Source of the DNA: Porphyromonas cangingivalis | GTDB lineage: Bacteria; Bacteroidota; Bacteroidia; Bacteroidales; Porphyromonadaceae | Length of the DNA stretch: 64,000 bases | Assembly (NCBI RefSeq): GCF_900638305.1 | Contig: NZ_LR134506.1 | Span: 1-64,000 of the forward strand | Reading direction: 5' to 3' | Shown here: piece after piece, positions 45,460 through 54,975 of the stretch | Numbering within the stretch: position 1 is the first letter of the stretch | Layout: every line of letters begins with the position of its first letter | Notes under the pieces: generated by a model | Databases searched by the model: none | What the model saw: only the letters and a program-made list of their open reading frames with translations | What the model was told of the DNA's origin: nothing | Translations under genes and position numbers: made by a program

Positions 45460-47187
45460 ATGAAGACTTTCAGAGAGCGTATCACGCATTTGTTGCGAGA
45501 GTTTTTCTCCCTTTCCAAAAGAAGTGGAGGATTGATAGCCTATTCGCTTGTGATGTATGTGCTATTTGTGATCTCTTATGAGACGAGAAATACAGAGGGG
45601 GCACTTACTGCATATTCATCCGAAACATTGGTGGCTTATAGTGCGCCATTCCTCATATTGGTGTATGTCTTACTGTATCGATTTAGAAGTAAGGGGGATA
45701 AAAAGTTCAGAATCATAGTCGGACTGATGCCCGCCGTACTTTTAGCCTTGTGGGGGACGAGAGGTATCGAACTTTTCATGACCCCTACGGTGATTGCTAC
45801 CAGTCTTGTTTTGTCCCTGATGCTTTTGATTGTGACCTATCCGACATGTGGTATGGGAGATAAGAAGTTGGTCATGAAGACATACGACATATTTTTGAGT
45901 ATATCGGCCACACTCTTTTTAGGTTTTACCCTCATGCTTTTGCTTTGGGGAGTGATACAGTCTATATCATTTCTTTTTGACATCTACGTTTTGGACGACC
46001 ATAAGATGTATATTGAGGTTTTCATCCCATTTGTCGTTATGCCTCTCATATATAGGATGCTTGAAAGTCGTTTTGTGGTGAACGACGATGAGGATTCGAT
46101 TATTTTCAACGTGACATTCAACTATCTTTTGGCGTATGCAGCTCTGATATATACTGTCATCATCTTGTTGTATCTTATCAAGTGCTTTATGACTTTTACG
46201 GTGCCCAATGGTGTCTTTGCAACGATCAGTGTTGTCATGTACTTTCTTGGACTTTTGGTGTATGTTTCTCAACACCTTCCGCATAAGTCTACGAGGTTTG
46301 CAACATGGTTGACAAGGCAATACAAATGGGCAATAGTCCCCACACTCATGCTTTACGCTTGGGCTGTCGGGGTGCGTGTGGATGCTTATGGATTGACGGA
46401 GCCACGTGTCTATCTAATTGCTTTCGGACTGATCATGTTTGTGACGGCTGTTAGTCTCTTTGTGTCTCCCACAAGAGTTTATCGAATGACACTGTTCTCT
46501 TGTTTCGTCGTCATGGGTGGTTTGTCCTATAATTTTGTGGTTACGCCTCATAGGTTAGCTTATTGGTCTCAGGAGTCTCGTATGTCTGCCCTTGCCAAGG
46601 AGCTTGGTTACCTTGACGAGAGTGGCAAACTTCTATCGGTCAATGAGATAAATGCTAAAGGTGATAGCCCGGACACACGAATAAGAGCATTCAAAACTGC
46701 GTATAACTTCGTGACTTCACATCCCGAGGAGGCAAAGAAAATATATGCAAAGTATGGTGAGATCGATGAGCGAGATATTGTCTATGACGAATATGCACAT
46801 GTGACGATAGATCCCACTGCGGAGCGATCGCTCTGGTTGTATGCCAAAAGAGAGGATTGGCAGATCGATGCGACTTCGTACTCAAATATATACCTCAATC
46901 TCAGGACTATGTTGACAGAGAAAGGCGAAGTTGAACTTTATCTGAAAGATAGTCTTTTGACAACTTGTCCGATGGATACCATAATCAGCCAAATCAGAGC
47001 AACGTGTGACCTCGAAGAGATCTCTGAATCTGCACCTATTCAAGAGCGGATAATGGTTCGGTATGGAAACTTTGACCTCTTCTTCGGTTATCTTGATCTG
47101 AGATACAAGGTAGACAAGGGGTGGTCCATTTCGAGTGTGCGTGCCGAGCTCGTTGGCGAACTCAAAGAGTCACGCTTCACTCCATGA
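45460..47187 (+). CDS. DUF4153 membrane protein
   Basis: A 575-residue protein. The N-terminal two thirds hold about ten to twelve membrane helices (about 20-350), and the C-terminal third (about 370-575) is soluble with many charged residues. It resembles the DUF4153 family of Bacteroidetes, whose function is unknown. It runs convergent to the anti-sigma-barrel gene with only 7 bases between stops. Confidence 0.75.
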   Translation: MKTFRERITHLLREFFSLSKRSGGLIAYSLVMYVLFVISYETRNTEGALTAYSSETLVAYSAPFLILVYVLLYRFRSKGDKKFRIIVGLMPAVLLALWGTRGIELFMTPTVIATSLVLSLMLLIVTYPTCGMGDKKLVMKTYDIFLSISATLFLGFTLMLLLWGVIQSISFLFDIYVLDDHKMYIEVFIPFVVMPLIYRMLESRFVVNDDEDSIIFNVTFNYLLAYAALIYTVIILLYLIKCFMTFTVPNGVFATISVVMYFLGLLVYVSQHLPHKSTRFATWLTRQYKWAIVPTLMLYAWAVGVRVDAYGLTEPRVYLIAFGLIMFVTAVSLFVSPTRVYRMTLFSCFVVMGGLSYNFVVTPHRLAYWSQESRMSALAKELGYLDESGKLLSVNEINAKGDSPDTRIRAFKTAYNFVTSHPEEAKKIYAKYGEIDERDIVYDEYAHVTIDPTAERSLWLYAKREDWQIDATSYSNIYLNLRTMLTEKGEVELYLKDSLLTTCPMDTIISQIRATCDLEEISESAPIQERIMVRYGNFDLFFGYLDLRYKVDKGWSISSVRAELVGELKESRFTP

Positions 47188-47194
47188 TCGCCTC

Positions 47195-48523
47195 TCATCG
47201 ACGAGTTAGTCTGCCTACGTCAATCTTTATCCCCGCATTGATACTCACATTGAGAGGCGTAGTCTTGTAGAAGGTCTCTACGGAGCTTCCGTTGTTGAGA
47301 TAATAATTGACTTGTGGCTGCACGAATAGACCCACACGAGATAGGATGTTGTATTGTAGTCCTATTCCGGCATTGATGGACCATTGAGCTTTGTCCAATG
47401 TGTGTGCAAACTTGTTATGATTATCAAGGAGGTGCACTTCCTCGATATTGTCTATCTCCACACTTCGTTTGATGTTGATGGCGAGCTGTCCACCTGCAGA
47501 TACGAAGAGTGATAAGTTACTTCTTTCCCAAAGAGGGTAGGTCAATCCAAGTGGGATGCCGATGTACTCTAAGGTCTGATTGCCGTTCAATCCCGAACTG
47601 CGAGCAGGGCTTTCGAATGTCGAATACAGTCTGTGGTAGACAAGTCCTCCTTCTAAGCCCAATTTGCCCCAAACATCCCCACGCACGTGGAGTCCGAGCG
47701 TGAAAGGTCGGCTGTGATGACGAGAAGTAGATGTTGTTTCGAGCAGTTCGTCGATCGGCAGAGCCGTGCTCTTATATGCCTTTGATGGCTCTTCTCCTCT
47801 TTCTTCGAGAGAACTGAATAGCATCTCAGTCTGATTTGGTGTGGTTACATCCGTGTTTGCACCACTACCTGAGAAGCTCATTTGCATTTTGCCTGTTCTT
47901 TTGGTTCTTGTGAGAGGTCTCACAAAGGCTTTGTTTCTCCCGGAGTCGACAACTTGATTTTTGAAAGAGTCCTTGGTTGCGCCCACTTCACCACCTTTTT
48001 GTAGGGAGATGGCCTCTTCTTTCTCTTGCTTTGTCGTTGTTGGCTCGGTTATTGAATGTCCTTCAGACAAGGCTTCTGAAGGTATTTCTGTTGTACTATC
48101 ATTTTTGATTTTCAATGGTTTTTCTTCTGAAGACGAAGTTACATCTGCGTACCTCTTCAGGTTTTGTCTTCTTTGGGGGGCAACCTCGACCGAAGGAGTG
48201 GACGCATCAGCCACTTCTTCGGCAGGTTGGAGTATTGTATTTGGTTGATTTGTTTCAGTTGTGTTAGTTGCTGTAATTATGATAGGGTCAAGAGCCTCTT
48301 CGCGAGAGTTGGTCCAAAGGATACCTATTCCCATCAAGAGAGCAAATGCCGCTGCAATCCCCACCCATGTCCATCTCGGATTTATGGCTTGTCGCTTTGG
48401 GGTAGGCTTCTGTGTAGCACCGGAGATCCCCGCGCTGATGCCTGCCCAGAGGTTATCAGGTGGAGTCGAAGAGTGTCCTTGTACACTCTTACGAAGATCA
48501 TCTATCCATTTTTCGTTATTCAT
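47195..48523 (-). CDS. Anti-sigma-like protein fused to a beta-barrel-like C-terminus
   Basis: A 442-residue protein encoded directly downstream of an ECF sigma gene, overlapping it by 8 bases. A charged N-terminal part (about 1-48, with TPPDNLWAGISAGI) precedes one TM (about 50-68). A long Thr/Ser/Glu-rich low-complexity linker follows (about 80-270). The C-terminal part (about 275-440) has alternating beta strands like small outer membrane barrels (GLHVRGDVWGKLGLEGGLVYH and NAGIGLQYN). I infer that the N-terminus holds the sigma factor and the C-terminus senses the envelope. Confidence 0.75.
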   Translation of the reverse strand: MNNEKWIDDLRKSVQGHSSTPPDNLWAGISAGISGATQKPTPKRQAINPRWTWVGIAAAFALLMGIGILWTNSREEALDPIIITATNTTETNQPNTILQPAEEVADASTPSVEVAPQRRQNLKRYADVTSSSEEKPLKIKNDSTTEIPSEALSEGHSITEPTTTKQEKEEAISLQKGGEVGATKDSFKNQVVDSGRNKAFVRPLTRTKRTGKMQMSFSGSGANTDVTTPNQTEMLFSSLEERGEEPSKAYKSTALPIDELLETTSTSRHHSRPFTLGLHVRGDVWGKLGLEGGLVYHRLYSTFESPARSSGLNGNQTLEYIGIPLGLTYPLWERSNLSLFVSAGGQLAINIKRSVEIDNIEEVHLLDNHNKFAHTLDKAQWSINAGIGLQYNILSRVGLFVQPQVNYYLNNGSSVETFYKTTPLNVSINAGIKIDVGRLTRR

Positions 48524-49085
48524 TGTGGTGCTTTTTAATTAATTCGTTGATGCGTTTCTTCAGAGTTTTTTTTGCTCTATGGTATTGTGAAGCTGACGAC
48601 GCTTCATTTATGCCCAGGAGTTGAGCTATCTCCTTGTGGCTTTTTTGTTCGAATACGTAGAGGTTGAATACAGCTCTATATCCATCCGGCAGTTCCTGTA
48701 TCAGCTTTAGTAGTGTCTCCGGAGGTATGCTCGATATATCATCGGGCTCATCATCTTGGTCAGAGACATCAGGGAGTTCCCATGTCGTTGAGACGATGTT
48801 GCGTCGACTGACATCTCGGAGGTATTTTAGTGCCTCGTTGACCACCACTCTGGTCATCCAAGCCAGCAGAGAGCCCTCGCCCCTGTATTCGAATGTGTTT
48901 AGCTTGTTAAATATCTTGATGAAAGCATCTTGAAGGACATCTTTGGTGTCATCCTCATCTGTGATGTATCGGCGACAAGTGGTAGAGAGGACTCCACAAT
49001 ATCTGTCGTAGAGACCTCTCATAGCACTTTCGTCACCGCTAAGTATTTTATTGATGAGGACTTCCTCACTGACCTTCATAAGCAT
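48516..49085 (-). CDS. ECF RNA polymerase sigma factor
   Basis: A 189-residue sigma-70-family protein with only regions 2 and 4, the ECF layout. Region 2 includes LYDRYCGVLSTTCRRYI and the ASP-rich TDEDDTKDVLQDAF stretch. Region 4 includes YRAVFNLYVFEQKSHKEIAQLLGI. It lies between an upstream lipoprotein and the downstream anti-sigma-like gene. ATG at 49079 is an alternative start. Targets unknown. Confidence 0.92.
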   Translation of the reverse strand: MLMKVSEEVLINKILSGDESAMRGLYDRYCGVLSTTCRRYITDEDDTKDVLQDAFIKIFNKLNTFEYRGEGSLLAWMTRVVVNEALKYLRDVSRRNIVSTTWELPDVSDQDDEPDDISSIPPETLLKLIQELPDGYRAVFNLYVFEQKSHKEIAQLLGINEASSASQYHRAKKTLKKRINELIKKHHNE

Positions 49086-49099
49086 TTTGTCAGGTCCGG

Positions 49100-49759
49100 T
49101 TACTTCTTCGGACTTTTTGGGGAAGCAAGTTTTTTGAACTTGAGGTAATAGAATAGATTTATGGGACCTGAGATCGGAGTGCCTGAGATCTTAATATCCT
49201 TTACGACCATCCCCATGGCATATTGATCAGGGTATATGAAGGTGCCTATGTAAGCATTTGTTCTGATACCTTCGATGATGGCACTTACTTCTTCCTCTTT
49301 TTCACCCAGCTTGACCTTGAATCTTATCGGAGTGGGGTTTAGGAATACGTGGATGAAGCTCGTTCCGGGAAGGTAGCCATAGGTCGCCTCGAACGTAGTA
49401 GTCTTTTCTGGTAAGGTGAAGCCCGGTTTGTCTTTTTCCTTTATGAATATCGCATCAAAAATCGGATCCAAAGGCAAGTTACGGACGACTATCGTACGAT
49501 TGATCTCCATTTCCATGTCCTTGTACTCTTTGAACACATCTTTCTTTGAAGCTACACCTTCAGGATTACCTTCTTCACCCTCTACGGCACGAGGCTGATT
49601 TTTTGTCTTGACGATGTAGATGTCGCCACGGTACTTCCCGAACATGGTCTTCAGACCCAAATAATTTGGCTGATCATTGTTGGGTTTGAAGCATGAAGTC
49701 AACCCAAGTGTCAGAGCAATCGCCATACACAACAGCCATAGATTTTTGTTTCTTCTCAT
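49100..49759 (-). CDS. Hypothetical lipoprotein, possibly DUF4840
   Basis: A 219-residue lipoprotein with the lipobox cysteine at residue 23 (LGLTSC). The body has YLGLKTMFGKYRGDIY and EINRTIVVRNLP-like strands and ends in lysine-rich KSPKK. The pattern recalls DUF4840 proteins of Bacteroidales, from memory only. It precedes the ECF sigma gene by 14 bases and is probably cotranscribed with it. Confidence 0.6.
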   Translation of the reverse strand: MRRNKNLWLLCMAIALTLGLTSCFKPNNDQPNYLGLKTMFGKYRGDIYIVKTKNQPRAVEGEEGNPEGVASKKDVFKEYKDMEMEINRTIVVRNLPLDPIFDAIFIKEKDKPGFTLPEKTTTFEATYGYLPGTSFIHVFLNPTPIRFKVKLGEKEEEVSAIIEGIRTNAYIGTFIYPDQYAMGMVVKDIKISGTPISGPINLFYYLKFKKLASPKSPKK

Positions 49760-49950
49760 TGTTGTATAGTTTTATGAGTTAAAGAATAAGATACTTTAGT
49801 TCATCTCTTTGCCATATAAATGCTGTTATTTAATCAACCTTGCATCAAAACTTCGAGATTTTTCATTCTTTTTTCTCATTAGGCTTGCCACTATAGAAGA
49901 AAAAAGGCGATATGTAGACTTTACATCTGACACATCGCCGTTTTACTTAG

Positions 49951-50021
49951 TTGACCCATGAGGATTCGAACCTCAACAGACAGAACCAAAACCTGTAGTG
50001 CTACCATTACACCATGGGTCA
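49951..50021 (-). tRNA. tRNA-Gln (TTG)
   Basis: A 71-base tRNA read on the minus strand. The acceptor TGACCCA pairs with TGGGTCA, the D arm is GTGTAATGGTAGCAC, the anticodon TTG lies at 49987-49989, and the T arm is GAGGTTCGAATCCTC. CCA is not encoded. Confidence 0.95.
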
Positions 50022-50198
50022 ATCCCTAATTGCACTGCAAAGTTAATCCAAAAAAAATGATTTTGCAAGCCTGATTCCGTATTTTCTTCTTTCCGACTAC
50101 CAAATGTCGGAGTGGGGGTGTCCTACAATCCTTGGTGGCATTCCGCGTGATAAGTGTACAACTGCCACTTTTGAACCCATCTCGGCACGCTCTGCGTA

Positions 50199-50975
50199 CT
50201 ACTTTATGTCGAAAGAGATCGTGAGACCATCATAGGCGGCAAAGACATCCTGTGGGAGGAGCTTTTCTATCTCGATATGACGCCCGAAGGTATGGGCAAA
50301 GTGGATGAGGTAGGTTCTCTTGGGTTGGATCTGTCGGATGTACTCCAAGGATTCTTCCAATGAAAGGTGTGAGATGTGAGGGTAGGTGCGTAGTGTGTTG
50401 ATGATGAGCGTATCCACACCTCTGACCTTCTCGATGGTTTCATCGGGTAGGGTCTTGCAGTCTGTGATGTAGGCCAAGTTGCCAATCTTAAATCCGAGGA
50501 TGGGGAGCTTTCCATGTATGACCCTCAGTGGCTCTACCGTGATATGCTCCGTGATCCGGAGTGGCTCGAAGGGAAAAGTCGGGATGAGCTCTATGTCGGG
50601 TACACCGGGATACTTATTTTCCATGAAGGCATACGGCATACGAGTCTTGATCGCATGTATGACATTGGGCTCTGCATACACATGACAGGCCGACTGTTTG
50701 CGGAAGAGGGGGCGTATGTCGTCGAGGCCCCCGACATGGTCATAATGCTCGTGGGTGACAAGGATGGCGTTGAGTCTGTCGACTTTCGCTCTGAGGAGCT
50801 GCTCTCTGAAGTCGGGGCCGCAGTCTATGAGTAGGCTCTCCTCCCCTTCTTGTATCAGGGCAGATACACGTAGGCGGTTGTCTCTCGGGTCATCAGAAGT
50901 ACAGGTGGGGCATGTGCAGCCAATCTCCGGAATACCGGTGGAAGTACCGGTACCTAAGAATGTAAGTTGTGCCAT
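50199..50975 (-). CDS. MBL-fold metallo-hydrolase (PhnP/RomA-like)
   Basis: A 258-residue metallo-beta-lactamase-fold protein. THEHYDHVGG (about 74-83) binds the metal pair. The N-terminal FLGTGTSTGIPEIGC-TC-TC pattern resembles the cysteine cluster of PhnP-type phosphodiesterases. HFAHTFGRHIE near 225 carries the last histidine. It follows murB by 37 bases on the minus strand. Confidence 0.85.
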   Translation of the reverse strand: MAQLTFLGTGTSTGIPEIGCTCPTCTSDDPRDNRLRVSALIQEGEESLLIDCGPDFREQLLRAKVDRLNAILVTHEHYDHVGGLDDIRPLFRKQSACHVYAEPNVIHAIKTRMPYAFMENKYPGVPDIELIPTFPFEPLRITEHITVEPLRVIHGKLPILGFKIGNLAYITDCKTLPDETIEKVRGVDTLIINTLRTYPHISHLSLEESLEYIRQIQPKRTYLIHFAHTFGRHIEIEKLLPQDVFAAYDGLTISFDIK

Positions 50976-51012
50976 AAAAGGTTGTGTAGCAGGTGGGTCT
51001 GTTCGGTAGTCG

Positions 51013-52050
51013 TTATTTGCTCAATGCCGGGTTGCTGTTGAGTGTCTTGACAAATCTTACTTCGGGATGAATCTCTATGCCAAACTTTTCTTTGACACTG
51101 CTTCGGATATCCTCAGATAGGGCGACGATCTCTTCGCCCGTGGCTCCCCCATAGTTGACGATGACGAGTGGTTGTCTTTCATAACAGCCGACATTTCCGA
51201 TCTTCTTGCCTTTGTATCCGCATTGTTCGATCAGCCACGCAGCAGGTATCTTGTACTCTTTCCCGACGATGTAGTGGGGGACTTGTCCGTACTCTCTTAG
51301 TAGAGCCTCGTATACAGAGGCTGTGACGATGGGGTTCATGAAGAAGCTTCCGGCATTGGGTAGGGTGTGGTGATCAGGCAACTTTGACTCTCTTATGGCA
51401 ATCACATGTCGTGCAACGACTTCGGGAGTCAGTGTGGGGTGCCCGGTCAGTTCTTGAAGTCCTGCATAGGATAGTTGAGGATCCGGCTTTTTTGAGAGTC
51501 TCAGTTCGACGGCGTAGATGAAGTAGTGACCCATCTCTTTTTCTTTGAATATCGAGTAGCGGTAGTCATACTTACACTCTTCGTTTGAGAAGTCTCGGAG
51601 ACTGCCATCCCTGAGATCTACCGTGTGTACCGTCGAGAGCGTTCGGCATATCTCTACACCATACGCACCGATATTTTGTACGGCTGCCGCACCTGTGTCT
51701 CCGGGGATGAGCGCAAGGTTTTCTATTCCCCAGTAGCCGTCTTGTGCTGTCTCCATGACAAGGTCGTGCCACTTCTTGCCGGCAGATACTTTTATTGTGA
51801 CAGACTCATCGTCTTCATTGAGGACCTCCCAAGCATCATCTGTAAATCTTACAACGCATCCGACGAAGTTCTCGACAAATAACAAGTTGCTCCCACCTCC
51901 GATGATGAGGTAGGGTTGGCTCCTGAAAAATTCGTCCTTGCATAGCCTTACGATGTCTTCTACACTGTCACAAGTGATGAAGTAGGAGGCTTGTGCCGGG
52001 ATGGCGAAGGTGTTGCTGTCCTTGAGGTCAAAGTCCGGTAATATCTGCAT
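51013..52050 (-). CDS. murB: UDP-N-acetylmuramate dehydrogenase MurB
   Basis: MurB reduces UDP-GlcNAc-enolpyruvate in peptidoglycan synthesis with FAD and NADPH. FAD-binding GGGSNLLF (about 50-57) and the NAGSFFMNPI segment with the catalytic serine (near 235-244) are present. The start MQILPDFDLKDSNTF at 52050 is preferred; the longer frame to 52107 adds an unrelated leader. 345 residues, the type I form. Confidence 0.94.
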   Translation of the reverse strand: MQILPDFDLKDSNTFAIPAQASYFITCDSVEDIVRLCKDEFFRSQPYLIIGGGSNLLFVENFVGCVVRFTDDAWEVLNEDDESVTIKVSAGKKWHDLVMETAQDGYWGIENLALIPGDTGAAAVQNIGAYGVEICRTLSTVHTVDLRDGSLRDFSNEECKYDYRYSIFKEKEMGHYFIYAVELRLSKKPDPQLSYAGLQELTGHPTLTPEVVARHVIAIRESKLPDHHTLPNAGSFFMNPIVTASVYEALLREYGQVPHYIVGKEYKIPAAWLIEQCGYKGKKIGNVGCYERQPLVIVNYGGATGEEIVALSEDIRSSVKEKFGIEIHPEVRFVKTLNSNPALSK

Positions 52051-52229
52051 GGTTGATGTGAAATGCGCTCGAAATAATGATGATAACAACAGCCAAAGGC
52101 CATCCACAAGTCTGTATGACTCATGGATAGCCTCCAGCGAAGTGTGATATGATAGAAATGGAGACGAGTCTCGTAGTCTCTTACTCGGAGCGGGCTACGA
52201 TGTCGTCCGTATCAGTGTCTTACTATTCT

Positions 52230-52688
52230 TTAGAAAGCTCTCTGAAGGATCCAAGCGTCTGAGAAGACAGATCTCACGGCATCACGGCTCTTGATCGCAT
52301 CAGCCTTGTTGTCGAAGCTCGCAAGGATCACACGGTACATCCCTCTTTCGTTCTGTGCCAAGAAAGCCTTGTAGCCCTGAGCCACCATTCTTTCTTTGAG
52401 AGACTTTGCATTGGTGATGTTTTGGAAGCTGCCGATGACGACACTGAACGTACGGAGACTTGTTGCATCTTCTCCTTGTGCAGGCTGGATGCGCTCAGAT
52501 CTTGTTGCTTCGTTAGATACGGGCATTACATCGTCCTGAGAAGTCGTAGTTTGTTGTGTCACTTCTTTCTGTTTTGCTCTCTCATACGCTGCACGGTATG
52601 CACTTTGTTTGGGCTTACAAGAAGTCATCCCACCTACCAAAGCAACTGCAGCTGCCATCAATAGTATTCGTTTCATAAAAGTGTTCAT
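52230..52688 (-). CDS. SPOR-domain lipoprotein
   Basis: A 152-residue protein with a lipobox cysteine at residue 24 (GGMTSC) and a C-terminal SPOR domain (about 78-150, with FSVVIGSFQNITNAKSLKERM). SPOR domains bind denuded peptidoglycan at division sites. The linker is Gln/Thr-rich. ATG at 52676 is an alternative start. It is divergent from the DPP5-like gene. Confidence 0.88.
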   Translation of the reverse strand: MNTFMKRILLMAAAVALVGGMTSCKPKQSAYRAAYERAKQKEVTQQTTTSQDDVMPVSNEATRSERIQPAQGEDATSLRTFSVVIGSFQNITNAKSLKERMVAQGYKAFLAQNERGMYRVILASFDNKADAIKSRDAVRSVFSDAWILQRAF

Positions 52689-52719
52689 TTGAAGTTAGAA
52701 CTCAGTCCTTATCAATGAC

Positions 52720-52727
52720 CAAAGGTA
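52720..52727 (-). promoter_or_regulatory. -7 element (TACCTTTG) upstream of the SPOR lipoprotein
   Basis: On the minus strand TACCTTTG matches TAnnTTTG and lies 32 bases before the ATG at 52688. Confidence 0.55.
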
Positions 52728-52762
52728 GTAAAAAAAATCTTGTGGCATCACTATTTTATTTG

Positions 52763-52770
52763 TACTTTCG
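52763..52770 (+). promoter_or_regulatory. -7 element (TACTTTCG) upstream of the DPP5-like gene
   Basis: TACTTTCG is a one-base mismatch to TAnnTTTG, with TTG at 52739-52741 as a -33 candidate 21 bases upstream. The ATG follows at 52813. Confidence 0.5.
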
Positions 52771-52812
52771 CACCAGTACTTAAAGTTTGATACATCATCA
52801 ACACCATAATGT

Positions 52813-54888
52813 ATGAAAAAGAACGCATTATTTCTAACAGTTTTAGCACTACTTATGTCAGCGATCACGCCAAATATCGCTAAGGCACAGCAGCAAGGGT
52901 TCACCCCCGAAGTCCTGCTTTCTCTCTATCGTATCGGAGGGGCACAGCTCTCTCCTGACGGTAAGGCTTATCTCTATACACGTACCTTGCCTTCGTTGGA
53001 GAACAACAACTCGAACACCGAAATCTGTCTCGGCGATATCACTGCACCCGGCAAGGCACGAGTGCTTGTGGGATCCAAGGGACACTCTCCTGTCTTCTTG
53101 GACGAAAATACCATCGCTTACCTCTCATCAGAGTCGGGCAAGTCTCAGATCTGTCTTGTCACGCTCGATGGTACACGTCGTACATTGTCGTCTTTCGATT
53201 TCGATGTCCAAGGTTTTCTCTTCTCACCAGATCGCAGTAAGGTTGCTGTCATCAGAGATATTCCACTGCCATCCATCGTCCGTAATGATAACCCGGACCT
53301 CCCCAAGGCGACAGGTATCGTCTTTGAGGACTTGATGTATAAGCATTGGGACGAGTGGGTCGTCAGCGTGCCACAGCCTTTCATCGCCTCTGTCTCGGCA
53401 GATCTTACCGTGTCGACCGAGGTGACACCTGTCCTTGGTAAGGACGAATGGTATGAAGCTCCCACCAAGCCATTCGGTGGTGTGGATCAGTACGCTTGGT
53501 CCAACGACGGAAAGGACTTTGCATACAGCTGTCGTAAGAAGGTAGGGTTGGCTTATGCCCTTTCGACCAATACAGACATATATGTCTACAACCTTGAGAC
53601 CAAGGAGACCCGCAACATCACAGAGGGGATGATGGGCTATGACACGGATCCCGCATACTCCCCTGACGGTAAGTATATCACTTGGATCAGCATGGAGAGA
53701 GACGGCTATGAGGCAGACTTGAAGCGTCTCTTCGTGATGGACCTCAAGACCGGTGAGAAGATCAACCTCACTGCGCAGTATGAGTACTATGTGGATCACT
53801 ATGAGTGGACCAAGGATGGTAAGAATATCCGCTTCATCACCAATGATATGGGGCTTAGCAACGTGTTCGAACTCAATGTGGCTTCGCGTAAGGTATCGCC
53901 TGTCACCAAGTACGATGATGCCGATGTCATTGGTTTTTCGGGAGATGGCAAGACCATCCTTTACACTGTGCAGTCCATGAGATACCCTGCGGAGATCCAC
54001 GCTCTTCAACTCAAGAAGACCCGCAAGAGCAACGGCATCGACACTCGTCTCACTGTCGAAAACGACAGCAAACTCAAGGATATCCCCAACATTACAGTTC
54101 AGAAGCGTTGGATCACCACGACAGATAATAAGAAGATGCTCACCTGGGTCGTCCTTCCACCGAACTTTGACGAAAGCAAGAAGTACCCTGCGATCCTCTA
54201 CTGTCAAGGTGGACCACAGAGTACCGTGAGCCAGTTCTGGAGCTACAGATGGAACTTCCGCACATTTGCATCTTACGGTTTTATCATCGTTGCCCCCAAC
54301 CGTAGAGGTGTCCCCGGTTTCGGTCGTGAGTGGAACGAGCAGATCAGTGGTGACTACGGTGGTCAGAACATGAAGGACTACTTCAAGGCAATCGATACCG
54401 TCAAGGCTGAGCCTTATGTCGACGAAGATCACTTAGGTGCTATGGGTGCAAGTTACGGTGGTTTCTCTGTATATTGGTTGGCCGGTCATCACGAAGGTCG
54501 ATTCAAAGCTCTCTTTGCACATGCCGGTATCTTCAATCTTGAGTCTCAATATCTCGAAACAGAGGAGAAGTTCTTTGCCAACTGGGACATGGGTGGCCCA
54601 TATTGGGACAAGAGCAACAAGATCGCTCAAAATACATTTGCCAACTCTCCTCACCGTTTCGTAGACAAGTGGACGGCACCTATCCTCATCTCTCATGGTG
54701 AAAAGGATTATCGCATCCTCGCATCACAAGGCTTGATGGCTTTCGATGCCGCAAAGATGCGTGGCATCCCTGCGCGTATGCTTCTCTATCCTGACGAAAA
54801 CCACTGGATCCTCAGACCTCAGAATGGTGCTCTCTTCTATCGCGAGTTCAACCATTGGATGTCAAAGTGGTTGAAACCTAACAAATAA
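52813..54888 (+). CDS. S9-family dipeptidyl-peptidase, DPP5-like
   Basis: A 691-residue secreted serine peptidase that likely cleaves dipeptides from the N-termini of peptides in the periplasm. A signal peptide (about 1-25, ending AKA) precedes the seven-bladed beta-propeller (about 40-410). The alpha/beta hydrolase domain follows, with catalytic S547 in GASYGG, D632 in GEKDYRI and H664 in DENHWIL. Its C-terminal sequence is close to Porphyromonas DPP5 as I recall it. It fits peptide uptake with the OPT transporter. Monocistronic with its own promoter and terminator. Confidence 0.92.
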   Translation: MKKNALFLTVLALLMSAITPNIAKAQQQGFTPEVLLSLYRIGGAQLSPDGKAYLYTRTLPSLENNNSNTEICLGDITAPGKARVLVGSKGHSPVFLDENTIAYLSSESGKSQICLVTLDGTRRTLSSFDFDVQGFLFSPDRSKVAVIRDIPLPSIVRNDNPDLPKATGIVFEDLMYKHWDEWVVSVPQPFIASVSADLTVSTEVTPVLGKDEWYEAPTKPFGGVDQYAWSNDGKDFAYSCRKKVGLAYALSTNTDIYVYNLETKETRNITEGMMGYDTDPAYSPDGKYITWISMERDGYEADLKRLFVMDLKTGEKINLTAQYEYYVDHYEWTKDGKNIRFITNDMGLSNVFELNVASRKVSPVTKYDDADVIGFSGDGKTILYTVQSMRYPAEIHALQLKKTRKSNGIDTRLTVENDSKLKDIPNITVQKRWITTTDNKKMLTWVVLPPNFDESKKYPAILYCQGGPQSTVSQFWSYRWNFRTFASYGFIIVAPNRRGVPGFGREWNEQISGDYGGQNMKDYFKAIDTVKAEPYVDEDHLGAMGASYGGFSVYWLAGHHEGRFKALFAHAGIFNLESQYLETEEKFFANWDMGGPYWDKSNKIAQNTFANSPHRFVDKWTAPILISHGEKDYRILASQGLMAFDAAKMRGIPARMLLYPDENHWILRPQNGALFYREFNHWMSKWLKPNK

Positions 54889-54930
54889 TATGGTATAGGA
54901 GGGGCTCGCTCCTCTCCCTGAAAATATACC

Positions 54931-54975
54931 GACCACCCCGAAGCTAAAATCTGTTTGCTTCGGGGTGGTCTTTTT
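54931..54975 (+). terminator. Terminator after the DPP5-like gene
   Basis: A perfect 14-bp hairpin (GACCACCCCGAAGC and GCTTCGGGGTGGTC, 54931-54970) followed by TTTTT. Confidence 0.9.

Noticed and set aside
53224-54432. 402-codon minus-strand frame opposite the DPP5-like gene
   Set aside because: The plus strand encodes a complete peptidase with catalytic triad; the opposite frame has no motif.
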